This document shows positions 32,595 through 42,440 of a DNA stretch of 64,000 nucleotides, one piece after another (position 1 is the first letter of the stretch; each line of letters starts with the position of its first letter). Source of the DNA: Littorina saxatilis. Its lineage: Eukaryota; Mollusca; Gastropoda; Littorinimorpha; Littorinidae. The stretch lies in NCBI RefSeq assembly GCF_037325665.1, contig NC_090252.1, forward strand, positions 71,162,108 through 71,226,107, written 5' to 3'. The notes beneath the pieces were generated by a model. It made no database searches and was not told the DNA's origin. It saw only the letters and a program-made list of their open reading frames with translations. The position numbers and the translations under genes were made by a program.

Positions 32595-32727
32595 TTAAAG
32601 TCATACAAATCTAAACTAAGGGAGTTACTATGCATTTTCAAAGAGCTATAGGGCGAAAGTGAAAGCATGTCAGACTTGCTTTTAGACCCCACCGTCCGAC
32701 CTCAAACTAAAGCTTCTACATGTTAAG
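32595..32727. repeat. Repeat R, copy 1 (left of the Tc1 transposon)
   Basis: 'gggcgaaagtgaaagcatgtc', 'tttttagaccccac.g.ccgac' and 'tcaaactaaagctt.tac' occur here and again at 34,421-34,545 in the same direction, about 85% alike by eye. Confidence 0.7.
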
Positions 32728-32849
32728 GACCACTTACGCAAACAAACACAGCTTCCAAACCACCAAACAAAATTGAATCAAATTTGTAACATGTTTAATT
32801 CATTATCTCTGCGATCCTTTTCCAAAATATGGTGACATTTCATTCACGC

Positions 32850-34372
32850 ATTACGTGTCAACAAGCTCTGAAACAACATGGGGGTCGAAAACAAAATTTG
32901 CAAGTTCCGAACAGTTCAGTAATGGGTGTGTCCGCCGCGTTTTGCGATGCCTTCTGCAGTCCTGTTCCGCATCGAATTTACCAGCTTCCTGCCAAAGGCC
33001 TGAGGAATGGCCTGCCATTCGATTTGCAGGAACTGCGCATAGTGCTTTGCGCATAGTGCTTTTAGTTATGCGCTATAGAAATCTCCTTAATAAATAAATA
33101 AACGGAAGCAATTGCTGCAGGTTCCTTGGGGGTGGGTGGTTGTTCCTCACTCGCCTGTCCAGCTCATCCCACAGGTGCTCGATGGGGTTGAAATCAGGGC
33201 TGCAGGCCGGCCAGTTCATCCTGGTGACACCAGCCTGCTGGATGAAGTTGTTGACCAGCCTCGCTCTGTGAGGTGTCGCGTTATCGTCCTGGAACACAGC
33301 CTGCACACCAATCTGGTGTAGAGCGGGTAGAACCAAAGGGGCGACAATCTCATCTCTGTAGCGCTGGCCCGTCAGGTTGCCAACAATGTGGTAGAGGGGG
33401 GTTCTGTGTCGAAAACTGAAGGCCCCCCACACCATGATGGAGCCCCCGCCGAAGGCCACCCTCTCCTGCACCAGACCGTTGTTGTACCGCTCACCCTGAC
33501 GCCTCCACACACGAGCCCGACCGTCATGATGGTGCAGATTAAAGCGGGACTCATCGCTGAACAGCACATCGGCCCATTGCTGGCGTGTCCACCTGGCATG
33601 GTTGTGACAGAACGCCAAACGAGCCTGGCGATGAGCTGCTGTCAGTCGTGGCCGTACAGCTGGACGACGTGATCGCAGGCCAACTTCGTGCAGGCGTTTG
33701 CGGATGGTTTTCGTGCTGACGTTGGTGTTTGTTGCCACCCTCAGCTGGCCCCTGATGATGTTTGCAGTGGTGCCTCGCTGCTGCAGAGCTTGTCTTCTTA
33801 TGAAGCGATCTTCACGCTGTGTTGTCTTCTTAGACCGTCCTGACCTGGGCCTCTCCAGAACGCTGTTGGTGGCCTGGAACTTCTGATGCAGCCTGATAAC
33901 GACAGAATGGGACACTCCAAGTCGTCTGCCCACTTCTCGCTTGCTTACGCCGTCTTGTAGCCATGCGATGGCCCGGGCTTTGTTGAAGGTGGTCACCGTT
34001 CGTCTGGGAGACATAGTGAGAAGATGGTGGCTAGCGGAAAATCGCGGGGCTATAAAGCCTAACCGGTGACAACAGTTCACTCTCAAGACATCCTCCCTGC
34101 ACGTGCATAACGAATTTTTCATCTTTCCCGCCCAGGCTTGCCCACGCGCCAGCGTAAAAATGGTCCACTTTTTGCAGTTTGGCAGTTTCTGTCTCGTGCC
34201 CTAGCCAGGCCTCCGTGGATCCCGAGCAAGTTTCCTGCTAACACAGCATTGCTCACCCACTGGTGTGTACGGCCTGACAGCCATTTGGTTTTATAAACTT
34301 AGGAACAAGGAGTTTGGCACAGATGAAGTCAGCTGGTTTTTTCAAGGGCGGTCCCTAACTTTTGCCGTTCAG
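32850..34372 (-). mobile_element. Tc1/mariner transposon (DD34E type)
   Basis: It encodes a Tc1-type transposase on the minus strand. The 5' end probably lies at about 34,372, where the minus strand reads TATACTGAACGGCAAAAG next to TA repeats. I could not find the matching inverted end on the left, so the 3' end may be truncated. Confidence 0.7.
32916..34014 (-). pseudogene. Tc1-like transposase, interrupted near its C-terminus
   Basis: The frame starts MSPRRTVTTFNKARAI at 34,014; an in-frame ATG at 34,122 gives a longer but atypical start. Helix-turn-helix regions (GVSKREVGRRLGVSHS) come first. The catalytic triad follows: VLFSDESRF, FQDDNATPHRAR and PDFNPIEHLWDEL, with 34 residues between the second D and E (DD34E). 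The frame runs to RNLQQL near 33,110. There about 65 bases with a SINE-type end (CTTAATAAATAAATAAA, plus strand) have inserted. Beyond it the normal C-terminus resumes (AQFLQIEWQAIPQAF..GGHTHY) and stops at 32,916. The cut and its late position suggest loss of activity, though only the tail is affected. It acts in the nucleus by cut-and-paste at TA sites. Confidence 0.85.
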
Positions 34373-34420
34373 TATATATATACTATCTTCTCAACATTGT
34401 CTCACTTTCTATCAATTTTT

Positions 34421-34545
34421 AAGTCATAGAAATAAAAAATAAGGGAGTTATGGTGCATTTTCCAAGAGCTAGAGAGCGAAAGTGAAAGCATGTCGACTGA
34501 CTTGTTTTTAGACCCCACTGCCCGACATCAAACTAAAGCTTGTAC
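34421..34545. repeat. Repeat R, copy 2 (right of the Tc1 transposon)
   Basis: Direct copy of 32,595-32,727. Both flank the transposon but are too long and too diverged to be its target duplication. Confidence 0.7.
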
Positions 34546-36057
34546 GTACATGTAATATTTTTTTTATATATCCACTATCTTCACAACATTGGCTCACTTT
34601 TTACCAACTTTTACCCTGTGTGTGTTAGAGATGTGTGTCACACTCACATGATACATTGATTGTCAGGTGATGATCATTATTCACAGTATGCAAGTTTTGT
34701 AATGACGCAATTTGATGTAGGGGAAGGTTGCCTAATATGGACCACTTTTTGTTTCTTGGTAATAACTAGCTTGTTTTCTAGTGAAGAAGTTTCATTTTGT
34801 GTTGGTAGTCCTTCTCTCTTATGTTAACCGTTAGGCCTAATTAGAGTGAAATAGTTCTGATACACATACAGCAAAAATTAAATACAGAAAAAAATCACAT
34901 ATTAGGAACCTGGGCGCCTAATATCTACCAGTGAAGAGGCAATCACTAATCCCTGCAAAAAGCCCCCTATACTTCCAAGTAACATGATACAACTTAGTGT
35001 GCAAGTCGGACTAATTTAACCCCTTGTGCAGCCGCAGCGCCTACGTGACAGGTAAACCCGTCAGCTGAGTTCAGGAATTTTCCGGAAATGCTACGTCACT
35101 GCTGACACACAAATACTAGCCAATGGCTTGGTAGGATACCTCATTCTCATGAATAAACATAAATGGTGACCCGGTTTTGCTTCTGAAGGCTATTTTCGGC
35201 CTTGGCAGCAGGGAAGTGGGTTGGGAAGGGGAAAGAAGACTCGACTCGTCAAAATGGCTAACGGTGACAGTCGACCGGGCCCTAGTAGGGAAAAACAAAG
35301 ACGGACTGACGCTACAGGCGGTGCAAATGATTATGGATACTGACAGGGGAAGGGGGAGATCTTCTTTCGGATGATTGGTTGGAAACAGGTAGATGACAGT
35401 GATTATGATCCTTTCTTCGAGCAAGCAATACAGCCACCTGTGTTTGATCCACAGGCACCGGAAGGTGCGCCAGACTGATTTTTTAAAAGTTCATATTTAA
35501 ACATCATTATAAGCCAAACTAATTATTATTTTCATGTTTAGACACTAAAAACAAATTCTTCGTTCAATTTCCTTGAAAAATAACATAGGTTTTACTTACC
35601 TACCTACAGCCAGTTTGGAGCTAGAGTTGTTTGTGAATTATTACACCTCGAACTCCAAAATTCCCTGGCAATCAGGAATGCACATAAGTAAGTTTTGATT
35701 GGCAGCGAAAGGGTTAAATATGCTTTAGATCTTTCTGCTTTGGTTGGATGAGAACATTATTTTAAACACAACAAGAAACTAAAGAAACTTATCAAAAACA
35801 GAGTGAAAATAATGAAATTATCAACTTCAAGTAAAAGAAGACTATTTGTTATACTTTTTTAAAAGCTCGAGAGCTTGTTACAGGTTATTTTCAGCAAGAT
35901 TAGACGTGATCGGCGACGGAGCTTGAAACATGGAACCATCTGCACAGGGAGCCTTCCCTCCCAGCTGAACAACGTGCTGACGTCAGGGAGAAAGTGAAGC
36001 AGGACCTGCGCATCATCGGTGCTGCCATCAGGGCTTCTCTTGGTTGAATGACTGACA

Positions 36058-36444
36058 GGGGCGGGGATGTAGCTCAGTCGGTAGCGCGCTGGATTTGTAT
36101 CCAGTTGGCCGCTGTCAGCGTGAGTTCGTCCCCACGTTCGGCGAGAGATTTATTTCTCAGAGTCAACTTTGTGTGCAGACTCTCCTCGGTGTCCGAACAC
36201 CCCCGTGTGTACACGCAAGCACAAGTGCGCACGAAAAAGATCCTGTAATCCATGTCAGAGTTCGGTGGGTTATAGAAACACGAAAATACCCAGCATGCTT
36301 CCTCCGAAAACGGCGTATGGCTGCCTAAATGGCGGGGTAAAAAAACGGTCATACACGTAAAATTCCACTCGTGCAAAAAACACGAGTGTACGTGGGAGTT
36401 TCAGCCCACGAACGCAGAAGAAGAAGAAGAAGAAGAAGAAGAAA
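36058..36444 (+). mobile_element. tRNA-headed SINE D1, full copy
   Basis: The 387-bp unit is flanked by GACTGACA (36,050-36,057 and 36,445-36,452). The head GGGGATGTAGCTCAGTCGGT is tRNA-like: TAGCTCAGTCGG fits the A box and GAGTTCGTCCCC a worn B box, as for RNA polymerase III. The body carries 'ccccacgttcggcgagagat' and 'gtgggagtttcagcccacga'. The tail is (GAA)n. A truncated copy is at 9,196-9,340. Confidence 0.88.
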
Positions 36445-36469
36445 GACTGACAATCGGTCGTGTGAATCA

Positions 36470-36645
36470 AGTGAATACAAAAGACACTGAACGCGATTCG
36501 GAATCCGCGACGATCTTCCGACAGTCGGACTTTCCTACTATTGTGTATTTGTCGAGTTTTTGTTTTCATCCCATTCCCACTGTTCCCTTTTTGTAATGGG
36601 CCTACGGCCTATGCAGTAAACTATTCGTTCGTTCGTTCAGCAAGC
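36470..36645 (+). repeat. 5'-truncated LINE 3' end with (TTCG)n tail
   Basis: It ends TAATGGGCCTACGGCCTATG, then CAGTAAACTA and (TTCG)3. This kind of simple-repeat tail is typical of CR1/RTE-type LINE ends. The 5' border is not sharp. Confidence 0.5.
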
Positions 36646-36656
36646 TTCTTAATTAA

Positions 36657-37712
36657 AGGCACAGTAAGCCTCCCGTAAACCATCACAGAGCTCCCCGAGC
36701 TTCTACATACAGTACAAGCATACTTCCATTTGAACGCTCACCGAACGGGAACATCCTGGCTGCTTTCTGTCGAGCGTGAGAAATTTTCAAAGAATTTATT
36801 TTCGTGGACTTGGTCCTCTACAACAATCAATCAATCAATCAATATGAGGCTTATATCGCGCGTATTCCGTGGGTACAGTTCTAAGCGCAGGGATTTAAAA
36901 AAAAAAATTAAATGTATGCAATTTATATTGCGCACATATTCAAGGCGCAGGGATTTATTTATGCCGTGTGAGATGGAATTTTTTTACACAATACATCACG
37001 CATTCACATCGGCCAGCAGATCGCAGCCATTTCGGCGCATATCCTACTTTTCACGGCCTATTATTCCAAGTCACACGGGTATTTTGGTGGACTTGTCTCA
37101 TTCTATCGATGTAAACTGGCGATAGCCGTGGATCGATGATTATCAGAATGTTTTTGGACCGTGGTGCGTTTTTGCGCTAGACCTAACTTTTAAAATCTAA
37201 ATGATAAATTGACAGCTTGTTACACAAACATTTTTTAATCATAAAAGAATTCTTTTTTCATCAAGACAAGATCAGTACAATTCGAAGTGGTGAAAGTTTG
37301 AAAAAAGAAAAGCCCGGAAGCAGGGTCACGCAAGGGTCGTAGCAGACGACGGTTTATGCATATCGCCGTTGCGTTCCTCTCAACAGTCAAAAGCCATCGC
37401 TAGAGTTCTTGTGAACCACAGCTGTTTGTTTTGTGCATAAAAACATGCTATTGTAGATAAGCTCACATCGAGTCGCATTCAAATTACTAACTGACGACTA
37501 CATTGTGAAAAAGGGAAACTGGATCACACGGGTTCACGATGGCTCAGGGGTAAGATAAACCACGCAAAAATAAATTCTTTGAAAATTGTTCGCTCTTTAC
37601 GGAGGGCACCTAGGATGTTCTCAATCGGTGAGTGTTTAAATGAAAGGGTGTTTGTACTGTGTGTAAAAGCCTGACCGTATCTGCAATGGTTTACGGGAGG
37701 CTTACTGTGCCT
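36657..37712. mobile_element. TTAA-flanked TIR element B, copy 2
   Basis: The ends AGGCACAGTAAGCC..GGCTTACTGTGCCT are flanked by TTAA on both sides (36,653-36,656 and 37,713-37,716). Its right two thirds match copy 1 closely. A SINE-like repeat (36,827-37,090) replaces part of the left side. Confidence 0.82.
36827..37090 (-). mobile_element. SINE-like repeat with (ATTG)n tail inside B2
   Basis: On the minus strand it ends ..ACGCGCGATATAAGCCTCAT followed by (ATTG) repeats, and it carries AAATCCCTGCGC twice. This type of 3' end is common in molluscs. The phrase 'gtggacttg' occurs on both sides (near 36,805 and 37,087) and could be a worn target duplication. Confidence 0.6.
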
Positions 37713-37964
37713 TTAATCAATGAAAATAGCCTTTCGCTTTAATTTCTTCGGTTTGTTGAAGGTGGTCCATATTAGGCAACACAAACGTACTTTGAAATTT
37801 TGCTATTATTTTTTCTTTGCAGTAGAGACTCGGGATCAACACTGCTAAAATGTAACAAATACAGTCGTATACAGCACTTTTTGTGTGCTAACGGCTTTGA
37901 CTGTGAACAGAAACTGGTCCATTTCAAGCGTCAAATTTATAGTGAAGGCTGCCATAAATGCAAA

Positions 37965-38890
37965 CAAGTCGCGAAATTACTACATTTAGTCAAGCTGTGG
38001 AAGATTAAGATTTTAGGTATATATTAAGTAGAAAATTTGATTTGTAAATATAAGGAATATTTCCATTGTAAAGAGAAAATGTCCATGTCTCGTGAGTGTA
38101 AAAAAAAGAATAGCAAATATATATAAAAAAAAGAGAAAAAAAAAAGTCAAGCTGTGGGACTCACAGAATGAAACTGAACGCACTGTATTTTTTCACAATG
38201 ACCGTAGTCCGCCGCTCGCGCAAAAGGCAGTGAAATTGACGAGCCTGTTTAGCGCGGGGGTGGTTGCGCTCCGTTGCATAGCACGCTTTTCTGTATCTCT
38301 TTTCTTTTTAACTTTCTGAAGTTATTTTAAATCCAAACATATCATATCTGTTTGATTTTTTGGAATCAGGAACCGACAAGGAATACGATAAAATTGTTTT
38401 TAAATAGATTTTGGAAATGTAATTGTAATCATAATTTTCATATTTTTGATTTTCAGAGCTTGTTTTTAATCCAAATATGTATATGTTTTTGGAATCAAAC
38501 AATGACGAAGAACAAGATGAAATTGTTTTTGGATCGTTTAATTAAAAAAATTTTTAATTACAATTATCCGATGTTTAATGACCAAACTCATTCATTAGTT
38601 CTTAAGCCACCAAGCTGAAATGCAATACCAAAGTTCGGTCTTCGTCGAAGATTGCTTTGCCAAAATTTCAATCAATTTGATTGAAAAATGAGGGTGTGAC
38701 AGTGCCGCCTCAACTTTTACATAAAAAAATGCAGTGCGTTCGTATTTATCGAAAAAAAGAAAAATAATGTCCGGGGATATCATTCCCAGGAACTCTCATG
38801 TCAAATTTCATAAAGATCGGTCCAGTAGTTTAGTCTGAATCGCTCTACACACACACACACACGCACAGACAGACCTACATACAGACAGAA

Positions 38891-38931
<41 letters not shown>

Positions 38932-39003
38932 CACGACACACACATACACCACGACCCTCGTCTCGATTCCCCCTCTATGTTAAAACATTTAGTCAAAATG
39001 TAA
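37965..39003 (+). repeat. Interspersed repeat family A, copy 2, with a 144-bp insert
   Basis: It has the same start (ACAAGTCGCG) and end (ACATTTAGTCAAAATGT) as copy 1, with a longer GACA run near 38,880-38,930. A poly(A)-tailed insert at 38,001-38,144 is absent from copy 1. Confidence 0.75.
38001..38144 (+). mobile_element. Small poly(A)-ended retroposed insert in A2
   Basis: 144 bases starting AAGATTAAGATTTTAGG and ending in an A-rich run lie between two exact copies of AGTCAAGCTGTGG (37,988-38,000 and 38,145-38,157). Copy A1 has the uninterrupted sequence. This is the footprint of a reverse-transcribed RNA; its source is not recognised. Confidence 0.75.
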
Positions 39004-39299
39004 AAAAAGCTCAACGGTTTTGATGTTTGTTTTTCTGGAACTGTTTTAACATGTGAAAGTTGGACGTCACTTCCGGGCCCATGTAGAGAGGACGTCTTTT
39101 TGTGAGCTCTCAACATCTACGATGTAAAAACGTCTATTTCAAGTCGTTTAGGGCTCTAGTAACATGGACTGATAGTCCTCTGGGCTGTCGTAATCCTCCT
39201 ACTAAAAATGTGACGTGAATATATGTGAATTTTATCGTACTTTTCCTGAAAGACACGAACCTTGTCAATGCATGATGTGTTATGAGTGAGTGATCCGCC

Positions 39300-40436
39300 A
39301 TGCACCGTAGCCGGTCTGCATCAGTGAAGCGACGCAAAGCTGACACTAGTGGTGAAGGTGACATAGGCCTATCTAACACTCAGTCTACTTCTACGCCCAA
39401 GCCACCGAACCGACAGAAAAAACAGAAAGTGATAAATTCGCAGTTGTCTCAGCCTTCAATTGTAGACTCTTTTCTCCGGAAAAATAATGATGTGAGTGAC
39501 AGTATGACAGCATCGGGTGGTGAGGACGATGACTTGAATATAATGAGTGGTACCGGTCTTGAGAGTGGTGACAGTGACACGGAGGTGGGAGAATGTTCAA
39601 ACAAGGATCTTATGTCAGTACTGCTAGCTGTAAGAAAAGACCTGAAGAGTGTGAATCGTAAATTTGACAGCTTGGCACTCAATGTGGAAAAACTGGAGGG
39701 AGAGGTGTTTGATCTAAAGCAAGAAAATGACAATGTGAAGAAGCAACTCAAAGCGTGTGAGAAAAAGCAAGAAAACACAGAGAGTCAGTTACACGAGGTC
39801 CAGTACTACGCTAAACTTGCTTATGATCGGGTAGAGGCAAACGAACAATATTCTCGCAGAAACAATGTCAAACTACTGTACATTGAAGAGCCCTCTGACC
39901 ATGCTGAGACGGGTGAAGAAAGTGAAGAAAAAGTTCTGAAAGTTTTCCATGACAAACTGAAGCTGACCAACATCAAACCATGGCACATTGTGGCAGCACA
40001 CCGTGTGGGCAAACGAAAGGCAGGTCTCAACAGGCCTATCATTGTGAAATTCGTTTCACGAAAAAACAAGCGTGAAGTTATTCAGAACAGAAAACTCCTC
40101 AAGAATGTGCAGCCGAAAGTCGTCATCGTCGAAGACCTCACCAAATCAAAGTACATCCTCTTCCAGTGTACGCTCGATCACCCTGGCACCCGTGAGGCCT
40201 GGACCTCAGAGGGTTCCATCTTCGCTAAAGACGCGGCCGGCGCAGTCCACCGTGTTGAACGTGTAGCAGACCTGAACAGACTACCCCCCATCCCTGAGAA
40301 TGACCCAGCCGCTGCTTCTACTCCAGCCCAGCGCCGTTTCCGGCAACGTAAAAAGAAAGAATTTGAACAAAAGAAACAATCAGACAGTGCAAAACAAGGA
40401 AGCAAAGACAAAACACCAGACAAACAGGACAATTGA
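39300..40436 (+). CDS. LINE J ORF1 protein (coiled coil, RRM-like)
   Basis: It has 378 residues. The N-terminus is basic, then acidic and disordered (to about 95). A coiled coil follows at about 105-185 (VRKDLKSVNRKFDSLALNVE, EKLEGEVFDLKQEN). Next comes an RRM-like part starting EQYSRRNNVKLLYIEEP and running through WHIVAAHRVGKRK and RPIIVKFVSRKNKREVI. The C-terminal domain has SKYILFQCTLDHPGTREAW. The end is Lys/Gln-rich. This layout matches the trimeric RNA-binding ORF1p of L1-type elements, which coats the LINE RNA in the cytoplasm. The frame is unbroken. Confidence 0.82.
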   Translation: MHRSRSASVKRRKADTSGEGDIGLSNTQSTSTPKPPNRQKKQKVINSQLSQPSIVDSFLRKNNDVSDSMTASGGEDDDLNIMSGTGLESGDSDTEVGECSNKDLMSVLLAVRKDLKSVNRKFDSLALNVEKLEGEVFDLKQENDNVKKQLKACEKKQENTESQLHEVQYYAKLAYDRVEANEQYSRRNNVKLLYIEEPSDHAETGEESEEKVLKVFHDKLKLTNIKPWHIVAAHRVGKRKAGLNRPIIVKFVSRKNKREVIQNRKLLKNVQPKVVIVEDLTKSKYILFQCTLDHPGTREAWTSEGSIFAKDAAGAVHRVERVADLNRLPPIPENDPAAASTPAQRRFRQRKKKEFEQKKQSDSAKQGSKDKTPDKQDN

Positions 40437-40520
40437 TCACAAATGTGTGCTGAAGCGTGTTACGCAGCGTGTATGTAAACATTCATACCATGTGACAGTC
40501 TTAGCCAATGATAAACGTTC

Positions 40521-40997
40521 CCGCAGTGGGGCACTGCGGTTATGAAATTAAAAGCCCCTCCTGTTTTTGGAACCGCAGGAGCTTTCTAGTTTGCTGTTAG
40601 GTAGATTTTTGGTTCCTCTTTCCTGTCATGCTCTCTTTTTCTTCATGAATTCTTTTCTTTTTTCTGCCTTCTTGCTCATTCACCTGTATTTTTTCCAAAA
40701 ATCTCTTCTCTTGCCGCTTGTCTCGCGATTCATGTATAGTTTAATCTGTTAGTGTTCTGATGTAAGTCCAGCAGTAGATAGGTTAAGCCTATTTTAACAT
40801 ACTGGAAACTGGTAATCTTCCAGTAGGTATTAATTTAGTTTTACTAAAGCCTGCTGGGACACAAGTAATGGGTTAGTGCATTTGTAAACAGGAATCGCTT
40901 GACAAGTGGCCCCCTTCATCCCCCCCTTCCTCGTCCTGATATGGCTCTGCGTAGTCGGCTGGACGTTAAGCAACAAATAAACAAACAAACAAACAAA
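40521..40997 (+). mobile_element. SINE-like family S, copy 2
   Basis: A 477-bp copy on the plus strand is flanked by CAATGATAAACGTTC at 40,506-40,520 and 40,998-41,012. It starts with the same GC-rich hairpin and ends with (AAAC) repeats. It lies inside LINE J, between ORF1 and the repeat ORF, so it is younger than J. A 61-codon open frame starting MEPQELSSLL is shared by the copies but has no other support. Confidence 0.9.
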
Positions 40998-41375
40998 CAA
41001 TGATAAACGTTCGCTGCATTCTGTGTAGGCCTATGCTTGTCAGTTTCACTTTGTGCTCGGCCGCGGAACGTTGGATTTACAATGAAGCTGTCTTTTGTGT
41101 GTGTTACATAATGTGTATGTTTACGGATTTGTACGATTTTTCAAGATGGAGGTGTGATAGCTCTATCCGGAAAGTATGTTCTTTTTTCTCCATGTGTTTT
41201 ACATGTCCCTGTGTTTGTGTCTGTCAGCTGTGTTCTCCTGTCACTCTCTCTTTTCCCTCTTTCTGTCACTGTCATTGTGCCTCTTTCTGTCACTGTATTG
41301 GCTTCTTATATTTTCCTTTTTCTCTATGGTGACCAGGTGCGACCAAGTTAGGCCTACATGTGTGTTACGTAACTG

Positions 41376-42440
41376 TTGTTATGTGTATATTCCGCCTTCT
41401 ATGTTGATTCTTTCTCCCCGCATGTTCAGAAGATGGATTTGATTGCCGAATTTCTGAGTGGGGTCCTGTGCATGAATTTGTTTTTGCACTCTGCTGGTGA
41501 GTGTGTACATGACATGTCTCCTGTATTTGAATATTCATGCGTGCATTTATATCCTGACTGTGGATTACATCTACTTCATGGAGATGTTTGTGTGTGGTTA
41601 AATGTTTTACCATATTTGTGTAAGTGCAAGTGTGTTCAATATCTGTTTGCTGCATGTGCATGCATATCTGCCTATCTATGTGAATATTGCCATTGGTATG
41701 CTGATTGTTGCCCAAAGCTGCTGCAGGGTTATGTTGGTGGGTGTGTGCATGACTTGTTTGCTATTTTTGATTTGAGTAGGTGCAAATGTGCACCTGACAT
41801 GTCATTTATGCCTAGATATGTGTGGGTGCTTTTGTTTGCTTATCTTTACCATGGTGTACTTCTGTTGCAGGGTTATGTTTGTGATGGTGTATACAACTTG
41901 TTTGGTTTATTTGATCTGTGTAAGTGCAAATGTGTACCTGACCCACTTATTATGTCTGCTTATTTTGGTGTGCTTTTGTCTCTCTATCAAGGCTTACTTC
42001 TGTTGCAGGCTTGTTTCTGTGAATGTGTGTATGGCAGGTGTGACTTTTCCTTAGAGCATATGGGCAAATGTCTACATTATTTGTTGTCCAGGTCTGAATA
42101 TTTAGGTGTGCATGTACACTCTGATCATTGTTTATTTCTGTTGCAGTGCTGTGCTTGTGAAAGTATATTTGACTTGTTTGTTTTTCCAGATCTGTGTGAG
42201 TGCAAGTTTACACATTATTCGTTTACTAGGTCAAATCATTCATGTGTGTGTTTGTACGTTGACTGCTGGTTTAATCTATTACAGGGTTGTGTTTGCAGAA
42301 GTGCATTACATAGCGTGTATGCTCTATTTTCTTTATGTGAGTGCAGGAGTATACTGTCTTTGCTTTTTGTTTTTTTTATAAATATTCTCTGTTACTGTTG
42401 GCTAGACCCGATTATGAAATATGATGGCAAGCAATTGTGA
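41376..42440 (+). CDS. LINE J middle ORF: cysteine-rich repeat protein, unknown
   Basis: An unbroken frame of 354 residues ends 17 bases past the ORF2 start. From about 41,574 it consists of tandem units anchored by L-L-Q-G-Y-V/C, with steps of 147, 144, 138, 138 and 138 bases (anchors at 41,574, 41,721, 41,865, 42,003, 42,141 and 42,279). All are multiples of three, which suggests that the frame has been kept. Each unit has a hydrophobic stretch (VLLFAYLYHGVLLLQ) and a cysteine cluster (LCKCKCVPD). I know no such protein in LINEs. The same bases also look like repeated splice signals, so the frame may be incidental. Confidence 0.5.
   Translation: MLCVYSAFYVDSFSPHVQKMDLIAEFLSGVLCMNLFLHSAGECVHDMSPVFEYSCVHLYPDCGLHLLHGDVCVWLNVLPYLCKCKCVQYLFAACACISAYLCEYCHWYADCCPKLLQGYVGGCVHDLFAIFDLSRCKCAPDMSFMPRYVWVLLFAYLYHGVLLLQGYVCDGVYNLFGLFDLCKCKCVPDPLIMSAYFGVLLSLYQGLLLLQACFCECVYGRCDFSLEHMGKCLHYLLSRSEYLGVHVHSDHCLFLLQCCACESIFDLFVFPDLCECKFTHYSFTRSNHSCVCLYVDCWFNLLQGCVCRSALHSVYALFSLCECRSILSLLFVFFINILCYCWLDPIMKYDGKQL
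41574..42416 (+). repeat. Six tandem units of 138-147 bp
   Basis: Each unit starts near 'ttctgttgcagggttatgtt' and contains 'tgatctgtgtaagtgcaaatg'. The first two are 9 and 6 bases longer than the rest. The last is incomplete and runs into the ORF2 start. Confidence 0.88.

Noticed and set aside
33073-34122. Reading the transposase as an intact 349-residue protein
   Set aside because: The last residues come from an inserted SINE-type end, and the normal C-terminus continues beyond it to 32,916.
32595-34545. Repeat R pair as an LTR pair around the Tc1 unit
   Set aside because: The copies are only about 85% alike, lack TG..CA ends, and the enclosed gene is a DNA transposase on the other strand.
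35116-35424. A 102-codon minus-strand frame
   Set aside because: No motif. The plus strand has a more protein-like relic (MANGDSRPG..) but that too is broken early and unplaced.
40567-40752. A 61-codon frame present in all three copies of SINE S (also 3,897-4,082 and 57,731-57,916)
   Set aside because: Its sameness reflects the youth of the copies. It has no motif or upstream signal, and SINEs do not code.
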